A stretch of DNA of 64,000 bases, taken from contig NZ_JAETWB010000002.1 of assembly GCF_016773205.1 (NCBI RefSeq), positions 62,001 through 126,000 of the forward strand, given 5' to 3'. This stretch comes from Belnapia arida. Lineage in GTDB: Bacteria > Pseudomonadota > Alphaproteobacteria > Acetobacterales > Acetobacteraceae. Below, piece by piece: positions 35,263 to 43,012 of this stretch. Every line of letters begins with the position of its first letter. Positions within the stretch are counted from its first letter, which is position 1. The notes under the pieces are model-generated. The model had not been told where the DNA came from, did no database searches, and saw only the letters and a list, made by a program, of their open reading frames with translations. Both the position numbers and the translations under genes were made by a program.

Positions 35263-36276
35263 ATGGCCGCCTCGGTCCCCATCGCCGGCAACCGCTTCGC
35301 CATCATCGGCGGCGCCAGCCTGGTCGGCTCCGCCACCGCCGGCGAGCTGCTGGACCACGGCGCCGCCGAGGTCGTGATCTTCGACAATTTCGCCTTCGGC
35401 TCCGATGCCGCCATCGCCCATCTGCGGGACCATCCGCGCCTGAAGCTGGTGCGCGGCGACGTGATGCGCGTGGCCGACCTGCTGCGCGCCACCGAGGGCC
35501 TCGCCGGCGTGCTGCAGCTCGCCGCCTACATGACGCTCTCCATGGACCGCGACCCCTGGGGCGGGCTCGACGTCAACATCCGCGGCGTGCAGAACGTGCT
35601 GGAAGCCTGCCGCGCCAACCGGGTGCGCAAGGTCGTCTTCGCCTCCTCCAACGCCACCTACGGCTACGGCCCGGGCGTTGCCGGCGAGCTGGTGGAGGAC
35701 ACGCCCTTCCACTCCGCCGGCGCCCCGCCGGCGGCCATCCTCTACGGTGCCAGCAAGATCATCGGCGAGCAGCTCTGCCGCGACGCCCACCGCAAATGGG
35801 GCCAGGACTATGTCGTCCTGCGCTATTCCACCGTCTATGGCGAGCGCCAGCACTACCGCGCCGCCAATGCCCTCTATATCATCGAGACCATTGACCGGCT
35901 GAAGCGCGGCGAGGCGCCGCAGGTCTTCGGCGACGGTGCCGAGACCAAGCATTTCGTCTATGTCGGCGACCTGGCGCGAGCCAACCGCATGGCCTTCGAG
36001 AGCGCGGCGACCGATGTGGCGGTCAACACCTCCGGCCCCGCCCCGACCACGACGTTGGAGCTCGTCCAGCTCATCACCGAGCTGCTCGGCGGTGGCCCGG
36101 CGCCGGAGTTCATCGGCAACGAGCCGGGCAAGGTCCGCCTCACCTCCGGCGGCGCCTTCCGCATCGCCCACGAGAAGGCGAAGGCCGCCATCGGCTGGGC
36201 GCCCGAGGTGGACATGCGCGAGGGCCTCCGCCGCCTCATCGCCTGGCGCGACAGCAACGAGGGGCGCGGGACATGA
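35263..36276 (+). CDS. NAD-dependent epimerase/dehydratase (extended SDR)
   Basis: A 337-residue extended short-chain dehydrogenase. The NAD-binding loop is FAIIGGASLVGSATAGELL (a GGxxxxGS version of GxxGxxG), with IFDNFAFG where the adenine ribose is held, LRYSTVYGERQHY, and the catalytic S-N-Y-K set in VVFASSNATYGYG and AAILYGASKIIGEQL. AGGAGG precedes the ATG. It resembles UDP-sugar epimerases. A four-base overlap couples it to the third Bug receptor, which would suit an imported sugar derivative as substrate (inference). Confidence 0.88.
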   Translation: MAASVPIAGNRFAIIGGASLVGSATAGELLDHGAAEVVIFDNFAFGSDAAIAHLRDHPRLKLVRGDVMRVADLLRATEGLAGVLQLAAYMTLSMDRDPWGGLDVNIRGVQNVLEACRANRVRKVVFASSNATYGYGPGVAGELVEDTPFHSAGAPPAAILYGASKIIGEQLCRDAHRKWGQDYVVLRYSTVYGERQHYRAANALYIIETIDRLKRGEAPQVFGDGAETKHFVYVGDLARANRMAFESAATDVAVNTSGPAPTTTLELVQLITELLGGGPAPEFIGNEPGKVRLTSGGAFRIAHEKAKAAIGWAPEVDMREGLRRLIAWRDSNEGRGT

Positions 36277-37238
36277 CCCTCCGCCGCCGCACCCTCCTCG
36301 CCGCCACGCTGGCGACGCCCGCAATCGCCCCCGCCCTGGCTCAGACTGCGCGCTACCCGGACCGCCCGATCGAGATCGTCGTCGGCTTCACCGCCGGCGG
36401 CGGCACCGACCTCGACGCCCGCTCCTACGGCCGCGCGCTGGAGCAGCGGCTCGGCGGCACCGTCGTCATCAGCAACCGCCCCGGCGCCGGCGGCGAGCTG
36501 GCCCTGGGCGCCGTCGCCCGTGCCCGGCCCGACGGCCACACCCTCGGCACGACGAACTATCCGGGCCTGCTCACCATCCCCATCGAGCGGCAGGCGCAAT
36601 TCCGCCTCGACGACTTCGCCCCCATCGCCAACCTGGTGACGGACCCGAGCGCCATCACCGCCCATGCCGACGGCCCCTACAAGACCTTGCGGGACGTGAT
36701 CGAGCGCGCGAAGGCGGCGCCCGACAGCATCACCTATGCCTCGCCCGGCATCGGCACGGACGACCACCTGCAACTCGTCCTCCTGCAGGAGGCGGCCGGC
36801 ATCCGCCTGACGCATGTCGCCTTCCAGGGCGACCCGCAGCTCCGCACGGCCGTGCTCGGCAAGCAGGTGGACCTGATGGGCCTCAACCTCGGCGCCGTCA
36901 CCGCCGCGCCGCAGGGCTTCCGCATCCTCGCCCAGGCCGCCGCCAGCCGCAGCCGCTTCGGGCCCGAGGTGCCGACGCTGAAGGAGCTGGGCTACCCGGT
37001 CACCATGGCCTCCGAGCGTGGCCTCGTGGCCCCAGCCGGCACGCCGCCCGCCATCCTCGCCCGGCTGCGCGAGGCGACGGAGGAGATCGCCCGCGACCGT
37101 GAATTCACCGGCGCCCTGGAGAGCCGCTTCACCGAGCCGGCCTACGAGCCCGGCGAGGCCTGGTTCGCCCGCCTGCGCCGGGAAGAGGCCGATTACCGCG
37201 GCCTCTGGCAGCGCACGCCCTGGGTGCAGCGGGGCTAG
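36273..37238 (+). CDS. Bug/TctC family substrate-binding protein (third copy)
   Basis: A 321-residue periplasmic receptor with a clear signal peptide (MTLRRRTLLAATLATPAIAPALAQ in outline, cleavage after ALA). The mature part opens RYPDRPIEIVVGFTAGGGTDLDARSY, with VVISNRPGAGGELALGAVARA and ITYASPGIGTDDHLQL. It is less like the other two Bug proteins in the window than they are to each other. Its start overlaps the epimerase stop (ATGA). Its TAG stop codon is the end of repeat element copy B. Confidence 0.92.
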   Translation: MTLRRRTLLAATLATPAIAPALAQTARYPDRPIEIVVGFTAGGGTDLDARSYGRALEQRLGGTVVISNRPGAGGELALGAVARARPDGHTLGTTNYPGLLTIPIERQAQFRLDDFAPIANLVTDPSAITAHADGPYKTLRDVIERAKAAPDSITYASPGIGTDDHLQLVLLQEAAGIRLTHVAFQGDPQLRTAVLGKQVDLMGLNLGAVTAAPQGFRILAQAAASRSRFGPEVPTLKELGYPVTMASERGLVAPAGTPPAILARLREATEEIARDREFTGALESRFTEPAYEPGEAWFARLRREEADYRGLWQRTPWVQRG

Positions 37239-37341
37239 AGCAAACTCCGATCGGATGGAATCATCTGATCGGAGTATTTTGCTCGGTAGAACCACAAGCT
37301 GGAGCGGGGTCCGTGAGCCAGCGCCAACGGAAACCGCTCTG
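37236..37341 (-). repeat. 106-bp intergenic element, copy B (inverted)
   Basis: Inverted copy of the element at 5729-5834, about 80 percent identical by hand count without gaps. The plus-strand end begins TAGAGCAAAC, and this TAG is the stop codon of the Bug receptor gene. The palindrome CTCCGATCGG...TGATCGGAG is at 37245-37274. The far end (CCGCTCTG) is less well preserved. It lies between the Bug gene and the convergent sensor kinase. Confidence 0.8.
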
Positions 37342-37371
37342 GCGCAGCCTGAGGGGCGGCGACCGCGCCCC

Positions 37372-39186
37372 CTATGGCGCTTCGGCCGGCGCCTCCGGCA
37401 GCCAGAGCGTCACCGCCGTGCCGCGGCCGGGGCCCGGGCTCTCGACGCGCATCGCACCGCCCGCGGTACGGGCGAAGGCCGCCGCCGAGGAAAGGCCTAG
37501 GCCGGTTCCCTGGCCCTCTGCCTTGGTCGTGAAGAAGGCCTGCCCGACCCGGTCGAGGATCTCCCCATCGATCCCTGCCCCGCTGTCGATGACCACGATC
37601 CGGGCATAGAGCCCCGGCGCCAGCTTCGCCGGGTATTCGTCTCCCTGCTGCACCCGCTCGGCCACGACCGAGAGCCGGATCGTCCCGCCCTCCGGCATGG
37701 CGTCACGGCTGTTCACCGCGAGGTTCAACAAGGCCGCCTCAAGCTCCGCCTGGTCGCCCCGGACGCGCCGAGGAAGGTCGGGCGGCATCGGGTCGGCGCG
37801 CACCATCCAGCGGCTGCCGATGACCGCCTTGAGTAGCACCGCCGCTCCGGCGACGGCCGCGGCGGGATCGAGCGTCGCCATGGCGCTTGCCTCGGCTTGG
37901 CCGCGCCGGACCATGCGCACCATCCGCTCGGTCAGGCTCGCCCCGCGCCCCGCGGTCTCGTCCAGCAGCTCCGCCACCATGCTGGCGCGGTCCCGGTCGT
38001 CGCGCGCCAGGGCCTGCCGGATCAGCTTGGCCCCGCCCTGGACCGAGAGCGCGAGGTTCCGGATGTCATGGGCGACCCCTGCCGTGACCTGGCCGAGCGC
38101 GGAAAGCCGCTCCGCCCCGCGCAGCCTGGCTTCGGCGGCAGCGCGCACCTCGGCCTGCCGGGCCACCCGGCGCGACGTGACCCAGGTCACCCAGAACAGC
38201 ACCGCCATGGCACCGCCCGAGACGAGACCGATGATGGCGACGCGGTGCGTCCAGGCGGACCAGGGCCCGGCCGGGTGCTGGCCATAGACGACCACCAGCG
38301 GGACATTGGTCAGCTGCCGCAGGGCATAGAGCCGCTTCTGTCCGTCCATGGGCGAGAGCCCGGGCGCGAGGACCGTCCGCCCCGGCGGGTCCGAGGCCTG
38401 CCGCAAGGCGTCCTCGCCCCAGCCGGTCAGGCGCGTGCCGTCGTCCCCCGTCATGGCCGGGTGCCGCACCAGGACCGCTCCATCAGGCCGGACCAGCAGG
38501 ATGGCATCCTTGGGGTGCTGGAGCAGGGTGTCGTAATAGGGCGCCAGCTCACCGGTCCGGATGGTCGCCCACAGCACGCCGCCATCGGGCCGCCCGTCCT
38601 GGTCCAGCCGGGGACGGCTGTAGCGGATCACGTGGAGGCCGTTCGCGCGGGCGGTGATCGTCCGGCCGATGAAAGGCCCCGCGGTGGCGAGGTCCACCTG
38701 TGCCCGGACATAGTCGCGATCGGAGAAGTCGTCCGGCGGCGGCGTGAAGGGCGGGGCGGAGAGCTGCACCAGCCGCCCCGAAGGATCGGTCATCCCGATG
38801 GCGCCAAGCCCGGCGGTCCGCTCGTCGAGGTCGCGCAGGAAGGAGGCCAGCTCCGCATTCCCGCGAATCCGGTCCCAGCCCATCCCCTTGGAGGCGCGCT
38901 GCGCAGCGGCGAGCAGCGCATCCTGGGTCTCGAAGGCCCGTGCGGCATGCTCGGCGGCGACGGCGAGGGTGCGTTTCAGGCGGTCATGCGCCTCCGCCTG
39001 GACCATGTGCCACGACCACCAGGCTCCGCCCGCGAACAGCAGCAGCGGCACCAGGATCGAGGCCAGCCAGAGCGGCCAGAATACCTCGCCGGCGCTTGCG
39101 GAAAAGGCCGGGGCGGGACCGCCGGCGGGCGGGATCGTCTGGGTGCCAGGGCCGTCAGGCTTCTGTTGCAACGCAGTGTGAGCCAT
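37372..39186 (-). CDS. Sensor histidine kinase with periplasmic Cache-like domain
   Basis: A 604-residue membrane kinase. TM1 spans about residues 36-58 and TM2 about 315-337; between them is a roughly 250-residue periplasmic sensor with Cache-like segments (IGMTDPSGRLVQLS, DFSDRDYVRAQ, FIGRTI, DAILLVRPDGAVLVRHP). The DHp helix has GVAHDIRNLALSVQGG with the phospho-accepting histidine near 373, then the N box LLNLAVNSRDAMPEGG, DSGAGIDGEIL, FFTTKAEGQGTGLGLS. There is no HAMP or receiver domain and no response regulator next to it. The signal is unknown. Confidence 0.9.
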   Translation of the reverse strand: MAHTALQQKPDGPGTQTIPPAGGPAPAFSASAGEVFWPLWLASILVPLLLFAGGAWWSWHMVQAEAHDRLKRTLAVAAEHAARAFETQDALLAAAQRASKGMGWDRIRGNAELASFLRDLDERTAGLGAIGMTDPSGRLVQLSAPPFTPPPDDFSDRDYVRAQVDLATAGPFIGRTITARANGLHVIRYSRPRLDQDGRPDGGVLWATIRTGELAPYYDTLLQHPKDAILLVRPDGAVLVRHPAMTGDDGTRLTGWGEDALRQASDPPGRTVLAPGLSPMDGQKRLYALRQLTNVPLVVVYGQHPAGPWSAWTHRVAIIGLVSGGAMAVLFWVTWVTSRRVARQAEVRAAAEARLRGAERLSALGQVTAGVAHDIRNLALSVQGGAKLIRQALARDDRDRASMVAELLDETAGRGASLTERMVRMVRRGQAEASAMATLDPAAAVAGAAVLLKAVIGSRWMVRADPMPPDLPRRVRGDQAELEAALLNLAVNSRDAMPEGGTIRLSVVAERVQQGDEYPAKLAPGLYARIVVIDSGAGIDGEILDRVGQAFFTTKAEGQGTGLGLSSAAAFARTAGGAMRVESPGPGRGTAVTLWLPEAPAEAP

Positions 39187-39349
39187 GGATTCGCCTGTGG
39201 CGCGCTCGGACTACCGTGTCCCGCTGCCTCCTGGTTGGGTCGCCTGGCACGAATGTTCCGTCGGGATGCGTGTCATAACATCGATGCCAGCCATGAGGGC
39301 GGAGATTTCAGACGCCGGCCTCCTTGCATGCCTGTGGGCGTGATGCCGC

Positions 39350-40693
39350 TTACCCCCTTGCCGCCCACACTCCCGGCCGCACCGATAGCGCCGTGATCAG
39401 CCCATAGGCGCTGATCCCGAGCGCGACGGCGACGAACTGCCCCTGCAACCCATAGCCCAACAGGTCGGACAGTACCCATCCGCCCCCGACCGCCAGGCCG
39501 ATGCGTGTCAGCGCCGCCACCACCGGCCCCGCCATCCGCCCCGCTCCCATGCTGGCGAAGTAGAGCGCCATGCCTACGCCGAAGCCCGGCAGCGCGAAGC
39601 CGATCACCGCCAGCGCCTGCGTGGCGATCTCCACCACCGCCGGGTCACGAGTGAAGGCCGAAGCGGTGAAGCCCGGCGCCGCCGCGACGAAGACGCCGAC
39701 CACCAGCGTCACCGCCAGCGCCATCGCCGCCCCCGCCCAGGCCGTCCGCCGCGCCGTCGCCCAGTCGCCCGCCCCCACCGCACGCCCGACCAGCGCCGTG
39801 AGCGCCGAGCCGACGCCGAAGGCCAGCGGCACCATCAGGAATTCGATCCGCGCCGAGACGCCGTAGGCCGCCACCGCCACCGCCCCATAGGAGGCAACCC
39901 GCGCCGTCACCAGGATCGTCGCCAGATTCGCCACCGTCGCCATCGCGCAGGCCACCAGCCCGACCGAGAGGATGCGCCCGAACAGCGCCCCCTGCAGCCG
40001 CACCCTGAGATCCGGCACGAATCCCGCCCCGCCGCGCAGCACCACCACCGCCATGCCCACCGAAGCCGCCGCCATGCTGATGGCGAAGGCCATCCCCGCC
40101 CCCGCCAGCCCGAACCTCGCCTGCTCCATCAGCAGCCAGGCCAGCACCGGATAGGCAACCCAGGCCAGCAGCAGCACCCGCGAGGCCAGCGCATGCCGCC
40201 CGCCCCCGCGCAGCACGGAGGCGAAGGTATTCGCCAACCAGGCCGGTACCGCCCCCGCCCCGAACAACCAGGCGCAATAGGCGGCCGCCGCCTCCGCCGC
40301 CTCCGGCCCGCCGATCAGGCCGAGGATCGCCCGCGGAAACCCCGCCAACGCCACCGCGAAGGCCAGACCGAAGCCGAGCGCGATCACCACCGCATGCACG
40401 ACGAGGGTCGATGCCTCCTCGCGCTTGCCCGCCCCCAGCGCCCGGGCGATGGCGGAGACCACGCCGCCCCCCATCGCGCCGGTCGACATCTGCTGCATCA
40501 GCAGGGCGAAGGGCAGCACCACCGCCCAGCCGGCCAGCGCCGCCGTCCCCTGCCGCGCCGCGAGCCAGGGCTCGACCAGCTGCGCCGCCGATTGCAGCGC
40601 GGCGACGGCCGTGGTCGGCGCCGCCAGCACCCAGACCCGCCGTAGTAGCTCGCGCAAGGAGGGCGCTGCGAGCGCCGCCGTGCCGTCAGCCAT
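39350..40693 (-). CDS. MATE family efflux transporter
   Basis: A 447-residue inner-membrane protein with twelve membrane segments in two halves, each starting with a MATE pattern (LAAPTTAVAALQSAAQLVEPWLAAR and ILSVGLVACAMATVANLATILVTARVA). GMGGGVVSAIARALGAGKREEA and GVGSALTALVGRAVGAGDWATARR are the paired loop motifs. It probably exports drugs or metabolites by sodium or proton antiport. Its start overlaps the stop of the HxlR regulator by eight bases, so both are made together and the regulator likely controls it. Confidence 0.92.
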   Translation of the reverse strand: MADGTAALAAPSLRELLRRVWVLAAPTTAVAALQSAAQLVEPWLAARQGTAALAGWAVVLPFALLMQQMSTGAMGGGVVSAIARALGAGKREEASTLVVHAVVIALGFGLAFAVALAGFPRAILGLIGGPEAAEAAAAYCAWLFGAGAVPAWLANTFASVLRGGGRHALASRVLLLAWVAYPVLAWLLMEQARFGLAGAGMAFAISMAAASVGMAVVVLRGGAGFVPDLRVRLQGALFGRILSVGLVACAMATVANLATILVTARVASYGAVAVAAYGVSARIEFLMVPLAFGVGSALTALVGRAVGAGDWATARRTAWAGAAMALAVTLVVGVFVAAAPGFTASAFTRDPAVVEIATQALAVIGFALPGFGVGMALYFASMGAGRMAGPVVAALTRIGLAVGGGWVLSDLLGYGLQGQFVAVALGISAYGLITALSVRPGVWAARG

Positions 40694-41168
40694 CGACCAG
40701 GGCCCCGAACCGCGCCCGCAGCGCCTCGCTCGCCCCCGGCCCCGCCAGCACGCGGATATCCTCCGGCCGCAGCGCCTCGCCCGTCGAAGAGAGCGCCGGC
40801 GGGCTCCGCACCGGCGCCCCCGTCCCCCGCTCCTCCAGCACCACCGGCGGCCCCTCCGGCCCCGTCATCCAGCGATCCGCCCATCCCTTCAGCGTCAGGA
40901 AGACGGGGAAGGCATCCCGCCCCTTCCCGGTCAGCCGGTACTCGTGCCGCCCCGCCGCCGGCACCCGCTCGATCAGCCCATGCGCGGTGAGATCGCGCAG
41001 CCGGGCCGAGAGGATGTTGGGCGCGATGCCGAGGTTGCGCTCGAACTCGTCGAAGCGCCGCGTGCCGTAGAAGCACTCCCGCAGCACCAGCATGGCCCAG
41101 CGCTCGCCGAGCACCGCCATCGCGCGCGCCACCGGGCAGCGCATCTGGGTGAAATCCGTGCGGCCCAT
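40686..41168 (-). CDS. HxlR family transcriptional regulator
   Basis: A 160-residue winged-helix regulator. The HxlR core is MRCPVARAMAVLGERWAMLVLRECFYGTRRFDEFERNLGIAPNILSARL in outline, with the early cysteine (C11) that senses aldehydes or oxidants in relatives, and HEYRLTGKGRDAFPVFLTLKGWADRW in the wing. A C-terminal extension of about 40 residues is not conserved-looking. It is the first gene of the operon with the MATE exporter, which suggests it represses the exporter until a ligand or reactive compound is present. Confidence 0.92.
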   Translation of the reverse strand: MGRTDFTQMRCPVARAMAVLGERWAMLVLRECFYGTRRFDEFERNLGIAPNILSARLRDLTAHGLIERVPAAGRHEYRLTGKGRDAFPVFLTLKGWADRWMTGPEGPPVVLEERGTGAPVRSPPALSSTGEALRPEDIRVLAGPGASEALRARFGALVDG

Positions 41169-41289
41169 GGGCTCGGCGCTCCTCCAGGCTGCCTTCGCCC
41201 AGGCTCCGCAGGGCTGAACGCGGCCAGGTTATTGTTCTACCGCATTTTCCGAGGCGTCCGGCGCCCACGCAGGACTTGAAAATGCTTTG

Positions 41290-41306
41290 GCTTGCATGAT
41301 GCAAGC
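41290..41306. promoter_or_regulatory. 17-bp palindrome between glk end and hxlR start
   Basis: GCTTGCA-TGA-TGCAAGC is a perfect seven-base inverted repeat with a three-base centre, about 120 bases upstream of the hxlR start and 20 bases past the glk stop. It may be an operator for the regulator or a coincidental symmetric site. Confidence 0.35.
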
Positions 41307-41328
41307 ATCGCCGCCGCCACCCGGCAAG

Positions 41329-42261
41329 TCATTTCGCGGAGCCGCGCGCGATCGCCGCCAGCCCCAGCATCGCCGGGTCGGGCCGCATCACCAGCCAAGC
41401 CGGCACCGGTGCCAGCCACTCGCGGAACCGCCCCTTCGCCTCGAACCGCTCCCGGAACCGCGACGCCGCCAGGTAGTCTGGGAAGCGCGGGCAGATGCCC
41501 CCTGCCACATAGACCCCGCCCTTCGCTCCGTAGAGCAGCGCCAGATCTCCCGCCACGCTTCCCAGCATGGCGCAGAAGAGGTCGAGCACCTCGGCGCAGC
41601 GCGCATCCTCGCCGGCCAGCGCCCGCCGGGTGATCTCGGCGGCCTCGAGCGGTTCGACCGCAACCCCGTCCACCGCCGCCAGCCCGGCATGCAGGTTCTC
41701 GAGCCCCTGCCCCGACAGCACCCGCTCCGCCGAGACATGCCCGTGGTGCCCGCGCAACCACTCCACCACCGCCGCCTCGCGCGGGTCATGGGTGGCGATG
41801 CTGGCATGGCCGCCCTCCGTCACCAGCGCCTGCCCCGGCGGCAGGAAGGCCCCGATGCCGAGCCCCGTCCCCGGCCCCACCACGGCGAGAGGCGCCCCCG
41901 CCTCCGCCGCCGTGCCACCTAGTGGATGCAGGTCAGCCCCTGTGAGGTCCGGCAACGCCCAGGACTGGGCCGCGAAATCGTTCACCACCCGCACATGCCC
42001 GATGCCGAGCGTCCGCTCGATCGCCGCGCCGTCCACCACCCAGTCACGGTTGGTCAGCCGCACGCTGTTCCGTACGACCGGGCCGGCGACGGCCAGCACC
42101 GCGGCTTCCGGCGGCGCCGCGCCGCCGAGGAAATGCGCGATCGCCTCGACGATGCCGGGGAAGCTGTCGAGCGCCACGCTGGCCGGGTCGGTGGGAACCT
42201 CGCCCTTGGACAGGGCGAAGCGGGCATTGGTGCCGCCGATATCGGCGAGGAGCGTTGTCAT
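41329..42261 (-). CDS. glk: Glucokinase
   Basis: A 310-residue sugar kinase of the bacterial Glk type, which phosphorylates glucose with ATP in the cytoplasm. The N-terminal phosphate loop is LLADIGGTNARFAL, the sugar-binding strand has RLTNRDWVVDG and RVVNDFAAQSWALP (with catalytic Asp), and VVGPGTGLGIGAFL followed by TEGGHASIATHDPRE is typical of Glk. The C-terminus has GGVYVAGGICPRFPDYL. Start ATG 42261. A strong hairpin lies just upstream (42271-42293). Confidence 0.94.
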   Translation of the reverse strand: MTTLLADIGGTNARFALSKGEVPTDPASVALDSFPGIVEAIAHFLGGAAPPEAAVLAVAGPVVRNSVRLTNRDWVVDGAAIERTLGIGHVRVVNDFAAQSWALPDLTGADLHPLGGTAAEAGAPLAVVGPGTGLGIGAFLPPGQALVTEGGHASIATHDPREAAVVEWLRGHHGHVSAERVLSGQGLENLHAGLAAVDGVAVEPLEAAEITRRALAGEDARCAEVLDLFCAMLGSVAGDLALLYGAKGGVYVAGGICPRFPDYLAASRFRERFEAKGRFREWLAPVPAWLVMRPDPAMLGLAAIARGSAK

Positions 42262-42270
42262 TCCGGCATT

Positions 42271-42293
42271 CTGGAGGGGCCCCACCCCTCCAG
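42271..42293. terminator. 9-bp hairpin between YdjM-like gene and glk
   Basis: CTGGAGGGG (42271-42279) and its complement (42285-42293) enclose a five-base loop. It lies ten bases before the glk start on the minus strand, downstream of the YdjM-like gene, and could end that transcript or fold in the glk leader. Confidence 0.5.
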
Positions 42294-42340
42294 GCCACCC
42301 CGGCGAGGGCCGAAAGGCCTTCGCAAGCCGGGAGTTGATG

Positions 42341-42913
42341 TTACGCCACGCGGCGACGGGGCGGCAGCGGCGGCGGCGGGGGCGGCAAGGGCAGCGACTC
42401 GCAGGTGATGCAGAGGCCCCAGCGCTCTGCCAGCGCCCGTGGGTCCGGCCGGTGTGGCAGGCTCAGCCAGGCAGCGGCGATCAGCGCCGCCACCACCAGC
42501 GGCTCGAAGGCCGAGCCAGTCCGCACCAGCGGCAAGGCCCAGCTTCCCTTCAGCGGCCAGCCCAGCCGCAACCCGCCCGGCGTCAGCAGGTCCGCGCCGA
42601 GATGGCTGAGATAGCCGATCACCAGCGGCCCGGCGTATTCGGCCGGCACCTCGCCGCGCTTCAGCAGCCAGCCGCAAGCCAGCACGGCCAGCAGCGAATG
42701 CGTCACCCCCCGATGCCCCAGCAGCGCCGCCAGCAGGTCGGACACCGGCCGCACCCGCCGCCCTACCCAGGATTTCGGATGGTCGATATCCGGCAGCAGC
42801 CCGCCGAACGCCGCCAGCGCAAGCGCTCCCGGTGCCAGCGGCGGCTGGCCGAGATGGGGCGCAGCGGCCATCCAGGCCGCCATGCCGAGCGCAACATGGG
42901 AGCCCGCCATCAT
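42341..42913 (-). CDS. YdjM/DUF457-like membrane-bound metal-dependent hydrolase family protein
   Basis: A 190-residue membrane protein with about four hydrophobic segments. It has MAGSHVALGMA, FGGLLPDIDHPKS and LLGHRGVTHSLLAVL with the conserved His/Asp set of the family, then VIGYLSHLGADLLTPGGLRL. Relatives include the SOS-induced YdjM, often labelled metal-dependent hydrolases, whose reaction is unknown. The C-terminus is a run of prolines and arginines. Two adjacent ATGs (42913 and 42910) are possible starts. Confidence 0.85.
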   Translation of the reverse strand: MMAGSHVALGMAAWMAAAPHLGQPPLAPGALALAAFGGLLPDIDHPKSWVGRRVRPVSDLLAALLGHRGVTHSLLAVLACGWLLKRGEVPAEYAGPLVIGYLSHLGADLLTPGGLRLGWPLKGSWALPLVRTGSAFEPLVVAALIAAAWLSLPHRPDPRALAERWGLCITCESLPLPPPPPPLPPRRRVA

Positions 42914-43012
42914 CGGCGTGCAGGTCCTTGCCGGAGGTGCCTGGAACGGAGCGTGAAGATTCCAGCGCAACCGCCGGAAAGTCCAGCCCTTTTCCGCCCA
43001 GCCGTGCGCCGT

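Noticed and set aside
39245-39260. TGGCACGAATGTTCC, sigma-54-like
   Set aside because: The -12 element lacks GC, and no plus-strand gene follows it.
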